A DNA stretch of 64,000 bases from Bradyrhizobium macuxiense (GTDB taxonomy: Bacteria; Pseudomonadota; Alphaproteobacteria; Rhizobiales; Xanthobacteraceae), in the NCBI RefSeq assembly GCF_007993935.1, contig NZ_VITY01000018.1, positions 1-64,000 of the forward strand, written 5' to 3'. Under the pieces are notes generated by a model. That model was not told the DNA's origin. It was given only the letters and a program-made list of their open reading frames with translations, and ran no database searches. A program made the position numbers and the translations under genes. This document shows positions 34,601 to 42,577 of this stretch, piece after piece. Numbering within the stretch: the first letter of the stretch is position 1; every line of letters starts with the position of its first letter.

Positions 34601-34973
34601 AGGAGGCGTAGATCAGCGAGGTGATGGTCGAACCGATATAGCCGAAGCCGGCGCCGCGGGTCAGCAGGTCGATGTCGATGCCGCTTTTCGCGGCATGGTA
34701 GGCGATCGGCAGCCCGCACAGGAAGATGATGACGCTGACGACCAGGATCGCGGCGGAGGCGTTGATCGCGCCATAGTTCAGCGTGATGGTGCCGCCGATC
34801 GCCTCCAGCGCGAGGAAGGAGATCGCGCCGAGCGCAGTATTGGCGACGCGGGCGGCGGACCAGCGCCGCGCGCTCTTGGCGGTGAAGCGCAGCGCGTAGT
34901 CTTCCAGCGTCTGGTTGGCGACCCATTGATTGTATTGGCGCCTGACGCGGTCTATCCGCTGCCGCCCTGCCAC
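31602..34973 (-). CDS. NCS1-type permease / Cys-rich motif / hybrid histidine kinase / receiver fusion
   Basis: An 1123-residue membrane sensor. Residues 1-480 are a permease of the NCS1 (cytosine-purine, hydantoin) type with about twelve helices. Residues 499-536 hold eight cysteines in CCIC, C, CSLCC and CHDLC groups, a probable zinc-binding knot. Two further helices (about 567-590 and 603-626) lead to a coiled coil. HisKA follows with phospho-acceptor H681 in GLSHELRSPLNAI, then an ATPase domain with N799, DTGPG (826-830) and GTGLGL. A receiver (917-1033) has Asp967 in LLDISMAGMDG, and a helical tail ends the protein. The transporter-kinase layout recalls CbrA but uses a different carrier family. 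Divergent from urtA, it probably senses urea, formamide or a related amide. Confidence 0.9.
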   Translation of the reverse strand: MAGRQRIDRVRRQYNQWVANQTLEDYALRFTAKSARRWSAARVANTALGAISFLALEAIGGTITLNYGAINASAAILVVSVIIFLCGLPIAYHAAKSGIDIDLLTRGAGFGYIGSTITSLIYASFTFIFFAIEAVILASALDMCFGIPRPIGYLISAVVIIPLVIYGITLISRFQLWTQPLWIILHIMPFAAIAWANPHSFTEWRKFAGEHGDPAGNLDLLLFGTAASVVFALVAQIGEQVDFLRFLPRDRRTSRKAWWIALLSAGPGWIVLGALKLLAGSFLAFFALSHGVSAEHAAEPANMYLEAFRYVLSQPDLAMALTGTFVILSQVKINVTNAYAGSIAWSNFFSRLTHSHPGRVVWLVFNVVVALLLMEIGVYKALEQTLALYSNVAIAWVGALVADLVINKPLGLRPQHIEFKRAHLCDINPVGVGAMTIATVVSISAFYGLFGPTAKALSAFVALAVAFVAAPLIAWATDGKYYIARKPKRSWQNIESIQCCICEHAFEPEDMAACPAYAGPICSLCCSLDARCHDLCKPHGRIGAQVSDALGKVMPQPIYARINSQLGHYLGVFAVSAGLVALVLGLIYLQTTAAVHANELLADVLWKVFFALTLIIGVVAWLFVLAQQSRRAAEDETRRQTTLLIQEIDAHKRTDAELQRAKEVAESANLAKSRYVVGLSHELRSPLNAISGYAQLLEQDDSLQVRPREQVRVVRRSADHLSGLIDGILDISKIEAGRLYLSRDEVRLNDFLEQLVGMFRLQAAAKGIDFVFKRPAVLPVVVYADEKRLRQILINLLSNAIKFTQSGQVQFVVHYRSPVAEFDVIDTGPGIQPDDLERIFAPFERGELGVTQPQTGTGLGLTISRLLAGVMGGDIKVLSTVGTGSAFKVKLLLSEVTNPRREAPVDAPVYGYHGPRKTILITDDDPTHRDLLREILAPLGFILLSAPDGPGCLALAQHCRPDMFLLDISMAGMDGWTVAETLRSEGHHQARILMISASALEAHGAPLAQPFHDGYLMKPIDIPRLLETIRQLLKIEWQYEAEQAPPPPQWKPDSGSRPPVKHVEELISLGQLGYIRAIQLKLDEIGNEHPEHADFVGQMRTLIDRFDLDQYMATLKTLHSYDH

Positions 34974-35045
34974 TCGTTCTTACTCCTGGTCCACGATGCG
35001 CTGATCGCGGGCAAATCCCGTACCAAAAACCTACGTCGCTATTTT

Positions 35046-35085
35046 GCGGTGCAGTATACGCGATCTCACGTATCAGTGCGGTGCA
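35046..35085. promoter_or_regulatory. Repeat cluster in the kinase-urtA divergent promoter
   Basis: GCGGTGCA occurs directly repeated at 35046-35053 and 35078-35085, 32 bp (about three helical turns) apart, and ATACG-N8-CGTAT (35056-35073) lies between. A LuxR-type response regulator could bind here. No convincing sigma-54 promoter was found in the 169-bp gap. Confidence 0.4.
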
Positions 35086-35142
35086 CAAAAGTAAGCAATC
35101 CTCGCCTCATCAATAAGCGTTCTCGAACCAGATGGGGTGCTC

Positions 35143-36405
35143 ATGTCAGACGAAACCAAACCAGGCCTGAAGTCTCCGCTCCGGCGCAAGCTCTTGATGG
35201 GAATGGCGGCATTGCCGGCCGTCTCGATGCTTGGCCGTCCGGCATTTGCCGACGTTCCTGCAACCTCCGCGGTCAACACCACGGGTCTTGCAGTCACCGA
35301 TAGCGAAGTCACGGTCGGCATCCTGCACTCGGTGACCGGCACCATGGCGATCTCCGAGACCGGGTCGGTCGAGGCCGAGAAGCTCGCGATCGAGCAGATC
35401 AACGCCGCCGGCGGCGTGCTCGGCCGCAAGATCAAGTTCATCCAGGAGGACGGCGCCAGCGACTGGCCGACCTTCGCGGAGAAGGCCAAGAAGCTCCTGG
35501 TCAACGACAAATGCGCCGCCGTGATGGGCTGCTGGACCTCGGCCTCGCGCAAGGCGGTGCTGCCGGTGTTCGAGCAGTACAACGGCATGCTGTACTACCC
35601 GACCTTCTATGAAGGCCTCGAGCAGTCCAAGAACGTGATCTACACCGGCCAGGAGGCGACGCAGCAGATCATCGCCGGCCTCGACTGGGTGAACAAGACC
35701 AAGGGCGCCAAGAGCTTCTATCTGCTCGGCTCCGATTACATCTGGCCGCGCACCTCGAACAAGATCGCGCGCAAGCACATCGAGAACCATCTGCAGGGCT
35801 GCAAGGTGGTCGGCGAGGAATACTTCCCGCTCGGTTCGACCCAGTTCAACTCTGTGATCAACAAGATCAAGCTGACCAAGCCCGACGTGATCTACGCGAT
35901 CATCGTCGGCGGCTCCAACGTCGCGTTCTACAAGCAGCTCAAGGCGGCCGGCATCGATCTGTCCAAGCAGACGCTGCTGACCATCTCGGTCACCGAGGAC
36001 GAGATCGACGGCATCGGCGGCGAGAACATCGCTGGCGCCTATGCCTGCATGAAGTACTTCCAGTCGCTCGACAATCCGAACAACAAGACCTTCGTGCCCG
36101 CCTTCAAGAAGATGTGGGGCGAGAAGACGGTGATCGGAGACGTCACCCAGGCCGCCTATCTCGGCCCGTGGCTGTGGAAATTGACGGTGGAGAAGGCGCA
36201 GAGCTTCGACATCGACAAGATCGCGGCGGCTTCCCCTGGCGTCGAGTTCAAGGGCGCGCCGGAAGGCTACGTCCGGATCCACGAGAACCATCATTTGTGG
36301 TCGAAGACCCGCGTCGGACGCGCCAAGGCCGACGGCCAGTATGAGCTGATCTACGAGACCGCCGATCTCGTCGAGCCGGATCCGTTCCCTAAGGGCTACC
36401 AGTGA
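35143..36405 (+). CDS. urtA: Urea/short-chain amide ABC transporter substrate-binding protein
   Basis: A 420-residue periplasmic binding protein. The N-terminus has a twin-arginine-like signal (SPLRRKLLMGMAALPAVSM), cut near AFA-DV. The mature part has VGILHSVTGTMAISE, MGCWTSASRKAVLPVFEQ and LYYPTFYEGLEQSKN, all typical of UrtA/FmdD. The start ATG 35143 is chosen over GTG 35137. It begins the operon urtABCDE-fmdA-fmdB. The ligand may be urea or formamide; the latter fits the adjacent formamidase. Confidence 0.92.
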   Translation: MSDETKPGLKSPLRRKLLMGMAALPAVSMLGRPAFADVPATSAVNTTGLAVTDSEVTVGILHSVTGTMAISETGSVEAEKLAIEQINAAGGVLGRKIKFIQEDGASDWPTFAEKAKKLLVNDKCAAVMGCWTSASRKAVLPVFEQYNGMLYYPTFYEGLEQSKNVIYTGQEATQQIIAGLDWVNKTKGAKSFYLLGSDYIWPRTSNKIARKHIENHLQGCKVVGEEYFPLGSTQFNSVINKIKLTKPDVIYAIIVGGSNVAFYKQLKAAGIDLSKQTLLTISVTEDEIDGIGGENIAGAYACMKYFQSLDNPNNKTFVPAFKKMWGEKTVIGDVTQAAYLGPWLWKLTVEKAQSFDIDKIAAASPGVEFKGAPEGYVRIHENHHLWSKTRVGRAKADGQYELIYETADLVEPDPFPKGYQ

Positions 36406-36523
36406 GTTCTTTCGCGTAAGGCGCGACCTCACTTCAAACGCATCGCGGCGTGGACGTCATCGCCCACGCCGCTGATCGGGCGCCGCTTTGTCGCGGCGTT
36501 GGCCCCTTGGACTGGAGAACCAG

Positions 36524-37450
36524 ATGTTCGGCGACTATTCGATCAGCGATCTCGGCGCCATCCTTGCGATGCAGGGATTTGCCGGGCTCATCCTGTTCTC
36601 CGTCTACGTGCTGATGGCACTGGGGCTTGCCATCATCTTCGGCCAGATGGGCGTCATCAACATGGCCCATGGCGAGTTCATGATCCTCGGGGCCTACGTC
36701 ACCTGGATGACCTCGAACGCCGTGCAGCACACAGCGCCCTGGCTGTTCCCCGGATACTTCTTCATCGCGATGATCCTGGCGTTCATCGCTTCCGGCGCGC
36801 TCGGCATGCTGGTCGAGTGGGCGCTGATCCGCCATCTCTACAAACGTCCGCTCGATACGCTGCTGGCGACCTGGGGTCTCAGCCTGATCCTGCAGCAGGC
36901 CTATCGTTCGATCTTCGGCGCACGCGAGGTCGGCGTCGAGCTGCCTGAATGGATGATGGGCTCCTGGCAGGCGACCGACGCGATCCAGATCCCGATCAAC
37001 GGCATGTTCGTGATGGGGTTGACGATCCTGATCACGATCGTCGTGTTCTACATCCTGTTTTGGTCGAGCTGGGGCAAGCAGGTGCGGGCCGTGGTGCAGA
37101 ACCGCGTGATGGCCGGCGCCGTCGGCATCAACACCGAGAAGGTCGATCGCTACACCTTTGGCCTCGGCTGCGGCATCGCCGGGATTGCGGGCTCGGCCTT
37201 CACCATGATCGGCTCGACCGGGCCGACCGCGGGCCAGCTCTATATCGTCGACACCTTCCTGGTCGTGGTGTTCGGCGGCGCCGCTTCCCTGTTCGGCACC
37301 ATCGCCTCCGCCTTCTCGATCTCGCAGACCCAGTCGACGCTGGAATTCTTCCTGTCGGGATCGATGGCCAAGGTGATCACGCTGCTCACGATCGTCGCGA
37401 TCCTGATGGTGCGTCCGCAGGGGCTCTTCGCGCTCAAGGTCCGCAAATAA
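36524..37450 (+). CDS. urtB: Urea ABC transporter permease UrtB
   Basis: A 308-residue LivH-type permease with about eight membrane helices. LGLAIIFGQMGVINMAHGEFMILGAY is the strongly conserved UrtB segment, and the EAA-like region follows GAVGINTEKVDRYTF. CTGGAG precedes ATG 36524. It lacks the long N-terminal extracellular extension seen in some UrtB proteins. It forms the membrane channel with UrtC. Confidence 0.92.
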   Translation: MFGDYSISDLGAILAMQGFAGLILFSVYVLMALGLAIIFGQMGVINMAHGEFMILGAYVTWMTSNAVQHTAPWLFPGYFFIAMILAFIASGALGMLVEWALIRHLYKRPLDTLLATWGLSLILQQAYRSIFGAREVGVELPEWMMGSWQATDAIQIPINGMFVMGLTILITIVVFYILFWSSWGKQVRAVVQNRVMAGAVGINTEKVDRYTFGLGCGIAGIAGSAFTMIGSTGPTAGQLYIVDTFLVVVFGGAASLFGTIASAFSISQTQSTLEFFLSGSMAKVITLLTIVAILMVRPQGLFALKVRK

Positions 37451-37467
37451 GAACAAGCAGGCTGGTC

Positions 37468-38601
37468 ATGATCAACTCGCGTTTTTTCAATCGCTCCGAA
37501 TTGCTCGGCTTCCTTGCGCTCGCGGTGCTGCTGTTTCTCATCCTGCCGCTGTCGCTGGATATCTTCCGTCTCAATCTGGTCGCCAAATATCTGACCTACG
37601 CCTTCGTCGGCATCGGCCTCGTGCTGTGCTGGGGCTATGGTGGCATCCTGAGTCTGGGGCAGGGCGTGTTCTTCGGCCTCGGCGGCTACTGCATGGCGAT
37701 GTACCTCAAGCTCGAGGCGTCGTCGGTCGCGAACACCAAGATCCAGTCGACGCCGGGCATTCCTGACTTCATGGACTGGAACCAGCTGACCTCGCTGCCC
37801 TTCTTCTGGAAACCGTTCCACAGCTTCCCGATCACGCTATTGGCGATCCTGCTGGTTCCCGCGTTCTTCGCGCTGATCATCGGCGCCGCGATGTTCAAGC
37901 GCCGGGTCGGCGGCGTGTACTTCGCGATCATCACGCAAGCGATCGCCGCGATCCTCACCATCCTGATCGTGGGGCAGCAGGGCTACACCGGCGGCATCAA
38001 CGGCATCACCGATCTCCGCACGCTGCACGGCTGGGACATCCGCACCGATCACGCCAAGTTCATTCTGTATTTCGTCGAGGTTGTGCTGCTGTTCGGATGC
38101 ATCGTCGCCGCGCAATTCATCCGGCTGACAAAACTCGGGCGCATCCTGGTGGCGATGCGGGAGCAGGAGGATCGTGTGCGTTTCTCCGGTTACAGCGTCG
38201 CCAATTTCAAGATCTTCGCGTTCTGTGCCGCGGCGGTGTTCGCCGCGATCGGCGGCGCGATGTTCACACTCGAGGTCGGCTTCATGTCGCCGTCCTTCGT
38301 CGGCATCGTGCCCTCGATCGAGATGGTGATCTACACCGCGGTCGGCGGCCGGATGTCGATCTTCGGCGCGGTCTGGGGCGCGCTCTTGGTCAACTTCGCC
38401 AAGACCAGCCTCTCGGAATCCTTCCCGCAGCTCTGGCTGTTCGGCCTCGGTGCGCTGTTCATCGCGGTCGTGCTCGCCTTCGCGAACGGGCTCTCAGGCA
38501 TCTGGGCGGACCACGTCCAGCCCCGCATCGACCGCCTGCTGGCATCACGCAAATCGAAATCGGCGGCCGGCATGATCGCCGACGGCGCACCGGCCGAGTG
38601 A
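37468..38601 (+). CDS. urtC: Urea ABC transporter permease UrtC
   Basis: A 377-residue LivM-type permease. LCWGYGGILSLGQGVFFGLGGY and QGYTGGINGITDL are UrtC signatures, with about ten helices. The start ATG 37468 lies 17 bp after urtB; the open frame upstream inside urtB is not coding. The urtD gene follows 13 bp later. Confidence 0.92.
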   Translation: MINSRFFNRSELLGFLALAVLLFLILPLSLDIFRLNLVAKYLTYAFVGIGLVLCWGYGGILSLGQGVFFGLGGYCMAMYLKLEASSVANTKIQSTPGIPDFMDWNQLTSLPFFWKPFHSFPITLLAILLVPAFFALIIGAAMFKRRVGGVYFAIITQAIAAILTILIVGQQGYTGGINGITDLRTLHGWDIRTDHAKFILYFVEVVLLFGCIVAAQFIRLTKLGRILVAMREQEDRVRFSGYSVANFKIFAFCAAAVFAAIGGAMFTLEVGFMSPSFVGIVPSIEMVIYTAVGGRMSIFGAVWGALLVNFAKTSLSESFPQLWLFGLGALFIAVVLAFANGLSGIWADHVQPRIDRLLASRKSKSAAGMIADGAPAE

Positions 38602-38614
38602 GGAGGGGATCATC

Positions 38615-39370
38615 ATGCTCGTCGGCCATCAGCCAAAAGACTTCCTGCTCGCGGTCTCCGGTCTCACCGTGTCCTTTGACGGCTTCAAGGCAGTCAACGA
38701 TCTCTCCTTCTATGTCGAGGAGAACGAGATCCGTGTCATCATCGGCCCGAACGGCGCCGGCAAGACCACCGTGCTCGACCTGATCTGCGGCAAGACCCGC
38801 GCAACGTCAGGCTCGATCCAGTTCCGCGGCCAGGAGCTGACAAGGCTGCGCGAGAACGAGATCGTGCAAGCCGGGGTGGGGCGCAAGTTCCAGACGCCGT
38901 CGGTGTTCGAGGATCTCACCGTGTTCGAGAACCTCGAGATTTCCTTCCCCCGCGGGCGCACCGTGTTCGGCTCGCTGACCTTCCAGCGCGACGACACCGT
39001 CAAGCAGCGGGTCGAGGAGGTCGCCGAGATGATCTTCCTGAAGGACCGGCTCAACACCTATGCCGACCAGCTCAGCCACGGCCAGAAGCAGTGGCTCGAG
39101 ATCGGCATGCTGCTGATCCAGGACCCGGATTTGTTGATGCTGGATGAACCGGTCGCCGGCATGAGCGTCTCCGAGCGCGCCAAGACCGCCGAGCTGCTCA
39201 ACCGCATCATCAAGGATCGCTCGGTGCTGGTGATCGAGCACGACATGAAGTTCGTCGAGGACATCGCGCACAAGGTCACGGTGCTGCACCAGGGACAGAT
39301 CCTGTCCGAGGGGACGATGGAGCACGTCAAGAACGACCCCAAGGTCATTGAAGTTTACCTCGGCCATTAA
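38615..39370 (+). CDS. urtD: Urea ABC transporter ATP-binding protein UrtD
   Basis: A 251-residue LivG-type ATPase. The Walker A is GPNGAGKTT, the signature is LSHGQKQWLEIG (H in place of the usual G, normal for UrtD), and Walker B is LLMLDEPVAGM. AGGAGGGG precedes ATG 38615. It energises uptake together with UrtE. Confidence 0.94.
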   Translation: MLVGHQPKDFLLAVSGLTVSFDGFKAVNDLSFYVEENEIRVIIGPNGAGKTTVLDLICGKTRATSGSIQFRGQELTRLRENEIVQAGVGRKFQTPSVFEDLTVFENLEISFPRGRTVFGSLTFQRDDTVKQRVEEVAEMIFLKDRLNTYADQLSHGQKQWLEIGMLLIQDPDLLMLDEPVAGMSVSERAKTAELLNRIIKDRSVLVIEHDMKFVEDIAHKVTVLHQGQILSEGTMEHVKNDPKVIEVYLGH

Positions 39371-39382
39371 GGAGCGGCGTCG

Positions 39383-40072
39383 ATGCTGGCAATCAATGAT
39401 CTTCACGTCGCCTACGGCCAGAGCGAGGTGCTGCACGGCCTCAACGTGTCGGTTGCGCCCAATGAGATCGTCGCGATCATGGGCCGCAACGGCATGGGCA
39501 AGACCACGCTGATGAAGTCGCTGATGGGCATCCTGCCGGCCAAGAGCGGCAAGGTGACCATGGACGGCGCCGAGCTCGGCGCGATGAAAAGCTACGAGCG
39601 GGTGGCGAAAGGCCTCGCCTATGTGCCTCAGGGCCGCATGATCTTCTCCACCATGACGGTGAAGGAGAATATCGAGACCGGGCTCGTGGTGTCAGGCGGC
39701 TCCGAGGTGCCCGGCGATATCTACGAGCTGTTCCCGGTGCTGCTCGAGATGAAGGGCCGCCGCGGCGGCAATCTTTCGGGCGGGCAGCAGCAGCAGCTCG
39801 CGATCGCCCGCGCGCTCGCGACCAAACCGAAGGTGCTGCTGCTCGACGAGCCGACCGAAGGCATCCAGCCGTCGATCATCAAGGACATGGCGCGCACCCT
39901 GAAGCGGATCCGCGACGAGCGGGGGCTGTCGATCGTCGTTTCCGAACAGGTGCTGAGCTTCGCGCTCGACATCGCCGACCGTGTGCTCGTCATCGAGAAC
40001 GGCGAGATCGTTCGCGACGATCCGCGCGATAGCGTCGATGCCGCGCAGATCTCGAAATATCTGTCCGTGTAA
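39383..40072 (+). CDS. urtE: Urea ABC transporter ATP-binding protein UrtE
   Basis: A 229-residue LivF-type ATPase with Walker A GRNGMGKTT, signature LSGGQQQQLAIARAL and Walker B VLLLDEPTEGIQPSI. The phrase DEPTEGIQPSII is typical of UrtE. It follows urtD by 12 bp and precedes the formamidase gene by 35 bp. Confidence 0.94.
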   Translation: MLAINDLHVAYGQSEVLHGLNVSVAPNEIVAIMGRNGMGKTTLMKSLMGILPAKSGKVTMDGAELGAMKSYERVAKGLAYVPQGRMIFSTMTVKENIETGLVVSGGSEVPGDIYELFPVLLEMKGRRGGNLSGGQQQQLAIARALATKPKVLLLDEPTEGIQPSIIKDMARTLKRIRDERGLSIVVSEQVLSFALDIADRVLVIENGEIVRDDPRDSVDAAQISKYLSV

Positions 40073-40107
40073 CCAACCACCATCAGTAACCCAAGGGGAG
40101 CATCGCG

Positions 40108-41337
40108 ATGCCAGATACACTGATCAAGGTCGATCTCAGCAAGTCGGCCTATGAGAACGACAAGATCCACAACCGCTGGCATCCCGAGGTTCCGATCGTC
40201 GAGTGGGTCAGCCCCGGCGACGACTTCATCATCGAGACCGTCGACTGGACCGGCGGCTTCATCAAGAACAACGATTCCGCCGATGACGTGCGCGACATCG
40301 ATCTGTCGATCGTGCATTTCCTGTCCGGCCCGATCGGCGTCAAGGGCGCTGAGCCCGGCGATCTCCTGGTCGTCGATCTGCTCGACGTCGGTCCGTTGAA
40401 GGAGAGCCTGTGGGGCTTCAACGGCTTCTTCTCCAAGCAGAACGGCGGCGGCTTCCTCACCGACCATTTCCCGCTGGCGCAGAAGTCGATCTGGGACATC
40501 AAGGGCCTCTACACCTCGTCGCGTCACGTCCCCGGCGTCAACTTCGCCGGCCTGATCCATCCCGGCCTGATCGGCTGTCTGCCCGACGCCAAGATGCTGG
40601 CGGCCTGGAATGCGCGCGAGGCCGAGTTGATCGCGACCAATCCGACGCGCGTGCCGGGCCTCGCCAACCCGCCGTTCGCGCCGACCGCGCATGCCGGCCA
40701 GGCCAAGGGCGACGTCAAGGCCAAGATCGGCCTCGAAGGTGCCCGCACAGTGCCGCCGCGCGAGCATGGCGGCAATTGCGACATCAAGGATCTGTCGCGC
40801 GGCTCGAAGATCTATTTCCCGGTCTATGTGCCGGGCGGCGGGCTCTCGATGGGTGACCTGCATTTCAGCCAGGGCGACGGCGAGATCACCTTCTGCGGCG
40901 CTATCGAAATGGCCGGCTGGCTGCACATCAAGGTCGACGTCATCAAGGACGGCGTGTCGAAATACGGCATCAAGAACCCAGTGTTCAAGCCGTCGCCGAT
41001 CACGCCGAACTACAAGGACTATCTGATCTTCGAGGGCATCTCGGTCGACGAGGCCGGCAAGCAGCACTATCTCGACGTCCACATCGCCTATCGCCAGGCC
41101 TGTTTGAACGCGATCGAGTATCTGAAGAAATTCGGCTACTCCGGCGCCCAGGCCTATTCGATCCTCGGCACCGCGCCGTGCCAGGGCCACATCTCCGGCG
41201 TGGTCGATGTGCCCAACGCCTGCGCCACGCTGTGGCTGCCGACGGAGATCTTCGATTTCGACGTCATGCCGTCGTCGGCGGGACCGATCAAGCACATCAA
41301 GGGTGACGTCCAGATGCCGATCTCGCCCGACAAGTGA
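40108..41337 (+). CDS. fmdA: Formamidase / acetamidase family amidohydrolase
   Basis: A 409-residue cytoplasmic enzyme that hydrolyses formamide to formate and ammonia. FINNDSA-like FIKNNDSADDVRDIDLSIVHFLSGP, PPREHGGNCDIKDLSRGSKIYFPV and GALHFSQGDGE-like DLHFSQGDGEITFCGAIE are diagnostic of FmdA. The full length matches the family. Its place in the transporter operon suggests import and cleavage of short amides as a nitrogen source. Confidence 0.94.
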   Translation: MPDTLIKVDLSKSAYENDKIHNRWHPEVPIVEWVSPGDDFIIETVDWTGGFIKNNDSADDVRDIDLSIVHFLSGPIGVKGAEPGDLLVVDLLDVGPLKESLWGFNGFFSKQNGGGFLTDHFPLAQKSIWDIKGLYTSSRHVPGVNFAGLIHPGLIGCLPDAKMLAAWNAREAELIATNPTRVPGLANPPFAPTAHAGQAKGDVKAKIGLEGARTVPPREHGGNCDIKDLSRGSKIYFPVYVPGGGLSMGDLHFSQGDGEITFCGAIEMAGWLHIKVDVIKDGVSKYGIKNPVFKPSPITPNYKDYLIFEGISVDEAGKQHYLDVHIAYRQACLNAIEYLKKFGYSGAQAYSILGTAPCQGHISGVVDVPNACATLWLPTEIFDFDVMPSSAGPIKHIKGDVQMPISPDK

Positions 41338-41425
41338 ATCCCTGCGCGAAGGGTGCGGGACGGCTGCGTATTGGCCGCCCCGCATCCATCGCCGCATGTC
41401 ACACGACTGCGCAAGGATTAAGACA

Positions 41426-41776
41426 ATGCCGATCTACGAATATCTCTGCAACGACTGCGGCCCGTTCACCGACATGCGGCCGATGGCGGAATGCGACCTG
41501 CCGCAGGACTGTCCGCAATGCGAAACGACGTCGCCGCGCGTGATCCTCACCGCGCCGGCATTCTTCTGCATGCCATCGGACAAGCGCAAGGCGCACGCCA
41601 CCAATGAGCAGAGCCGGCATGCGCCGAAGACGCTCGATCAATACAAGGCCGCGCACGGCCCGGGCTGCGGCTGTTGCTCCTCGTCGGGAAAGAAGAAGCC
41701 GGCGCGACTGATGACCAAGACCAGGAGCGGCGCCAAGGGCTTTCCGACTGCGCGCCCCTGGATGATCAGCCACTAA
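41426..41776 (+). CDS. fmdB: FmdB family zinc-ribbon protein
   Basis: A 116-residue protein. The FmdB opening PIYEYLCNDCG and the second knuckle CPQCE make a zinc ribbon; a C-terminal GCGCCSSSGKKK tail follows. FmdB was named from the formamidase operon of Methylophilus methylotrophus, where it was proposed to regulate fmdA, so its place here is typical. The start ATG 41426 is fixed by homology. Confidence 0.9.
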   Translation: MPIYEYLCNDCGPFTDMRPMAECDLPQDCPQCETTSPRVILTAPAFFCMPSDKRKAHATNEQSRHAPKTLDQYKAAHGPGCGCCSSSGKKKPARLMTKTRSGAKGFPTARPWMISH

Positions 41777-41791
41777 CAAAGCGGCCGATCG

Positions 41792-42577
41792 TCACGCCTG
41801 TTCGGCGACCTTCAGGGCCTCGGTGCGGATCTCCTCGACCAGCCGCTCCTTCAGCGCGACGAATTCGGGCGTGGTCTTGATCTTGTAGGAGCGGGGATGC
41901 GGAAGATCGACCGCGATCTCCGCCTTGATGCGGCCGGGGCGCGCGCTCATGACGATGACGCGGCTGCCGAGGAAGATCGCTTCCTCGATGTCATGCGTCA
42001 CGAACAGCACCGTCTTCTGGTCGCGCTCCCAGATCCCGAGCAGCATCTCCTGCATCAAGGCCCGTGTTTGGTTGTCGAGCGCGCCGAACGGCTCGTCGAG
42101 CAGCAGGATCTTTGGATCGTTGGCGAGCGCCCGGGCGATCGCGGTGCGCTGCTGCATGCCGCCCGACAACTGCTTGGGCCAGTGAGTTTCGAACCCCGAT
42201 AGCCCGACCCGGCGGATGAAGGCATCGGCGATCTCGTGGCGTTTCTTCTCCGGCACGCCGCGCTCGCGCAGGCCGAAGGCGATGTTCTCGCGCACGGTCA
42301 GCCAGGGAAATAGGGTGTAGGACTGAAACACCATGCCGCGATCGGCGCCGGGGCCGGTGACCTCGCGCCCGTCGAGCGTGACGCGGCCGCTGGTCGGCCG
42401 GTCGAGGCCGGCGATGATCCGGAGCAGGGTGGACTTTCCGCAGCCTGAGGGGCCGAGGATGGTGACGAAGTCGTTGTCGCCGACATCGAGCGTGGTCGGC
42501 TCCAGCGCCCGGGTCGGCGCATTGCCGGCGCGGGCGGGGAAGGTTCGCGAGACCTGATCGATCCGAAGCGCGGTCAT
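41792..42577 (-). CDS. NitT/TauT-type ABC transporter ATP-binding protein
   Basis: A 261-residue ATPase. Walker A is GPSGCGKST, the signature LSGGMQQRTAIARAL and Walker B ILLLDEPFGALD, followed by LFVTHDIEEAIFLGSRVIVM, as in SsuB/TauB/NrtD. ATG 42577 overlaps the permease stop. It is the third gene of the SBP-permease-ATPase set beside the hut genes. Confidence 0.9.
   Translation of the reverse strand: MTALRIDQVSRTFPARAGNAPTRALEPTTLDVGDNDFVTILGPSGCGKSTLLRIIAGLDRPTSGRVTLDGREVTGPGADRGMVFQSYTLFPWLTVRENIAFGLRERGVPEKKRHEIADAFIRRVGLSGFETHWPKQLSGGMQQRTAIARALANDPKILLLDEPFGALDNQTRALMQEMLLGIWERDQKTVLFVTHDIEEAIFLGSRVIVMSARPGRIKAEIAVDLPHPRSYKIKTTPEFVALKERLVEEIRTEALKVAEQA

Noticed and set aside
34974..35142. 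Sigma-54 promoter for urtA, expected for a nitrogen-scavenging operon
   Set aside because: No TGGC-N7-TTGC type pair was found in the gap on either strand.
33186..35303. A 705-codon plus-strand frame opposite the kinase gene
   Set aside because: Composition is almost only Arg, Asp, Glu, Ala, Gln and His, as expected from reading membrane-helix codons in antisense; the minus strand shows clear permease and kinase domains.
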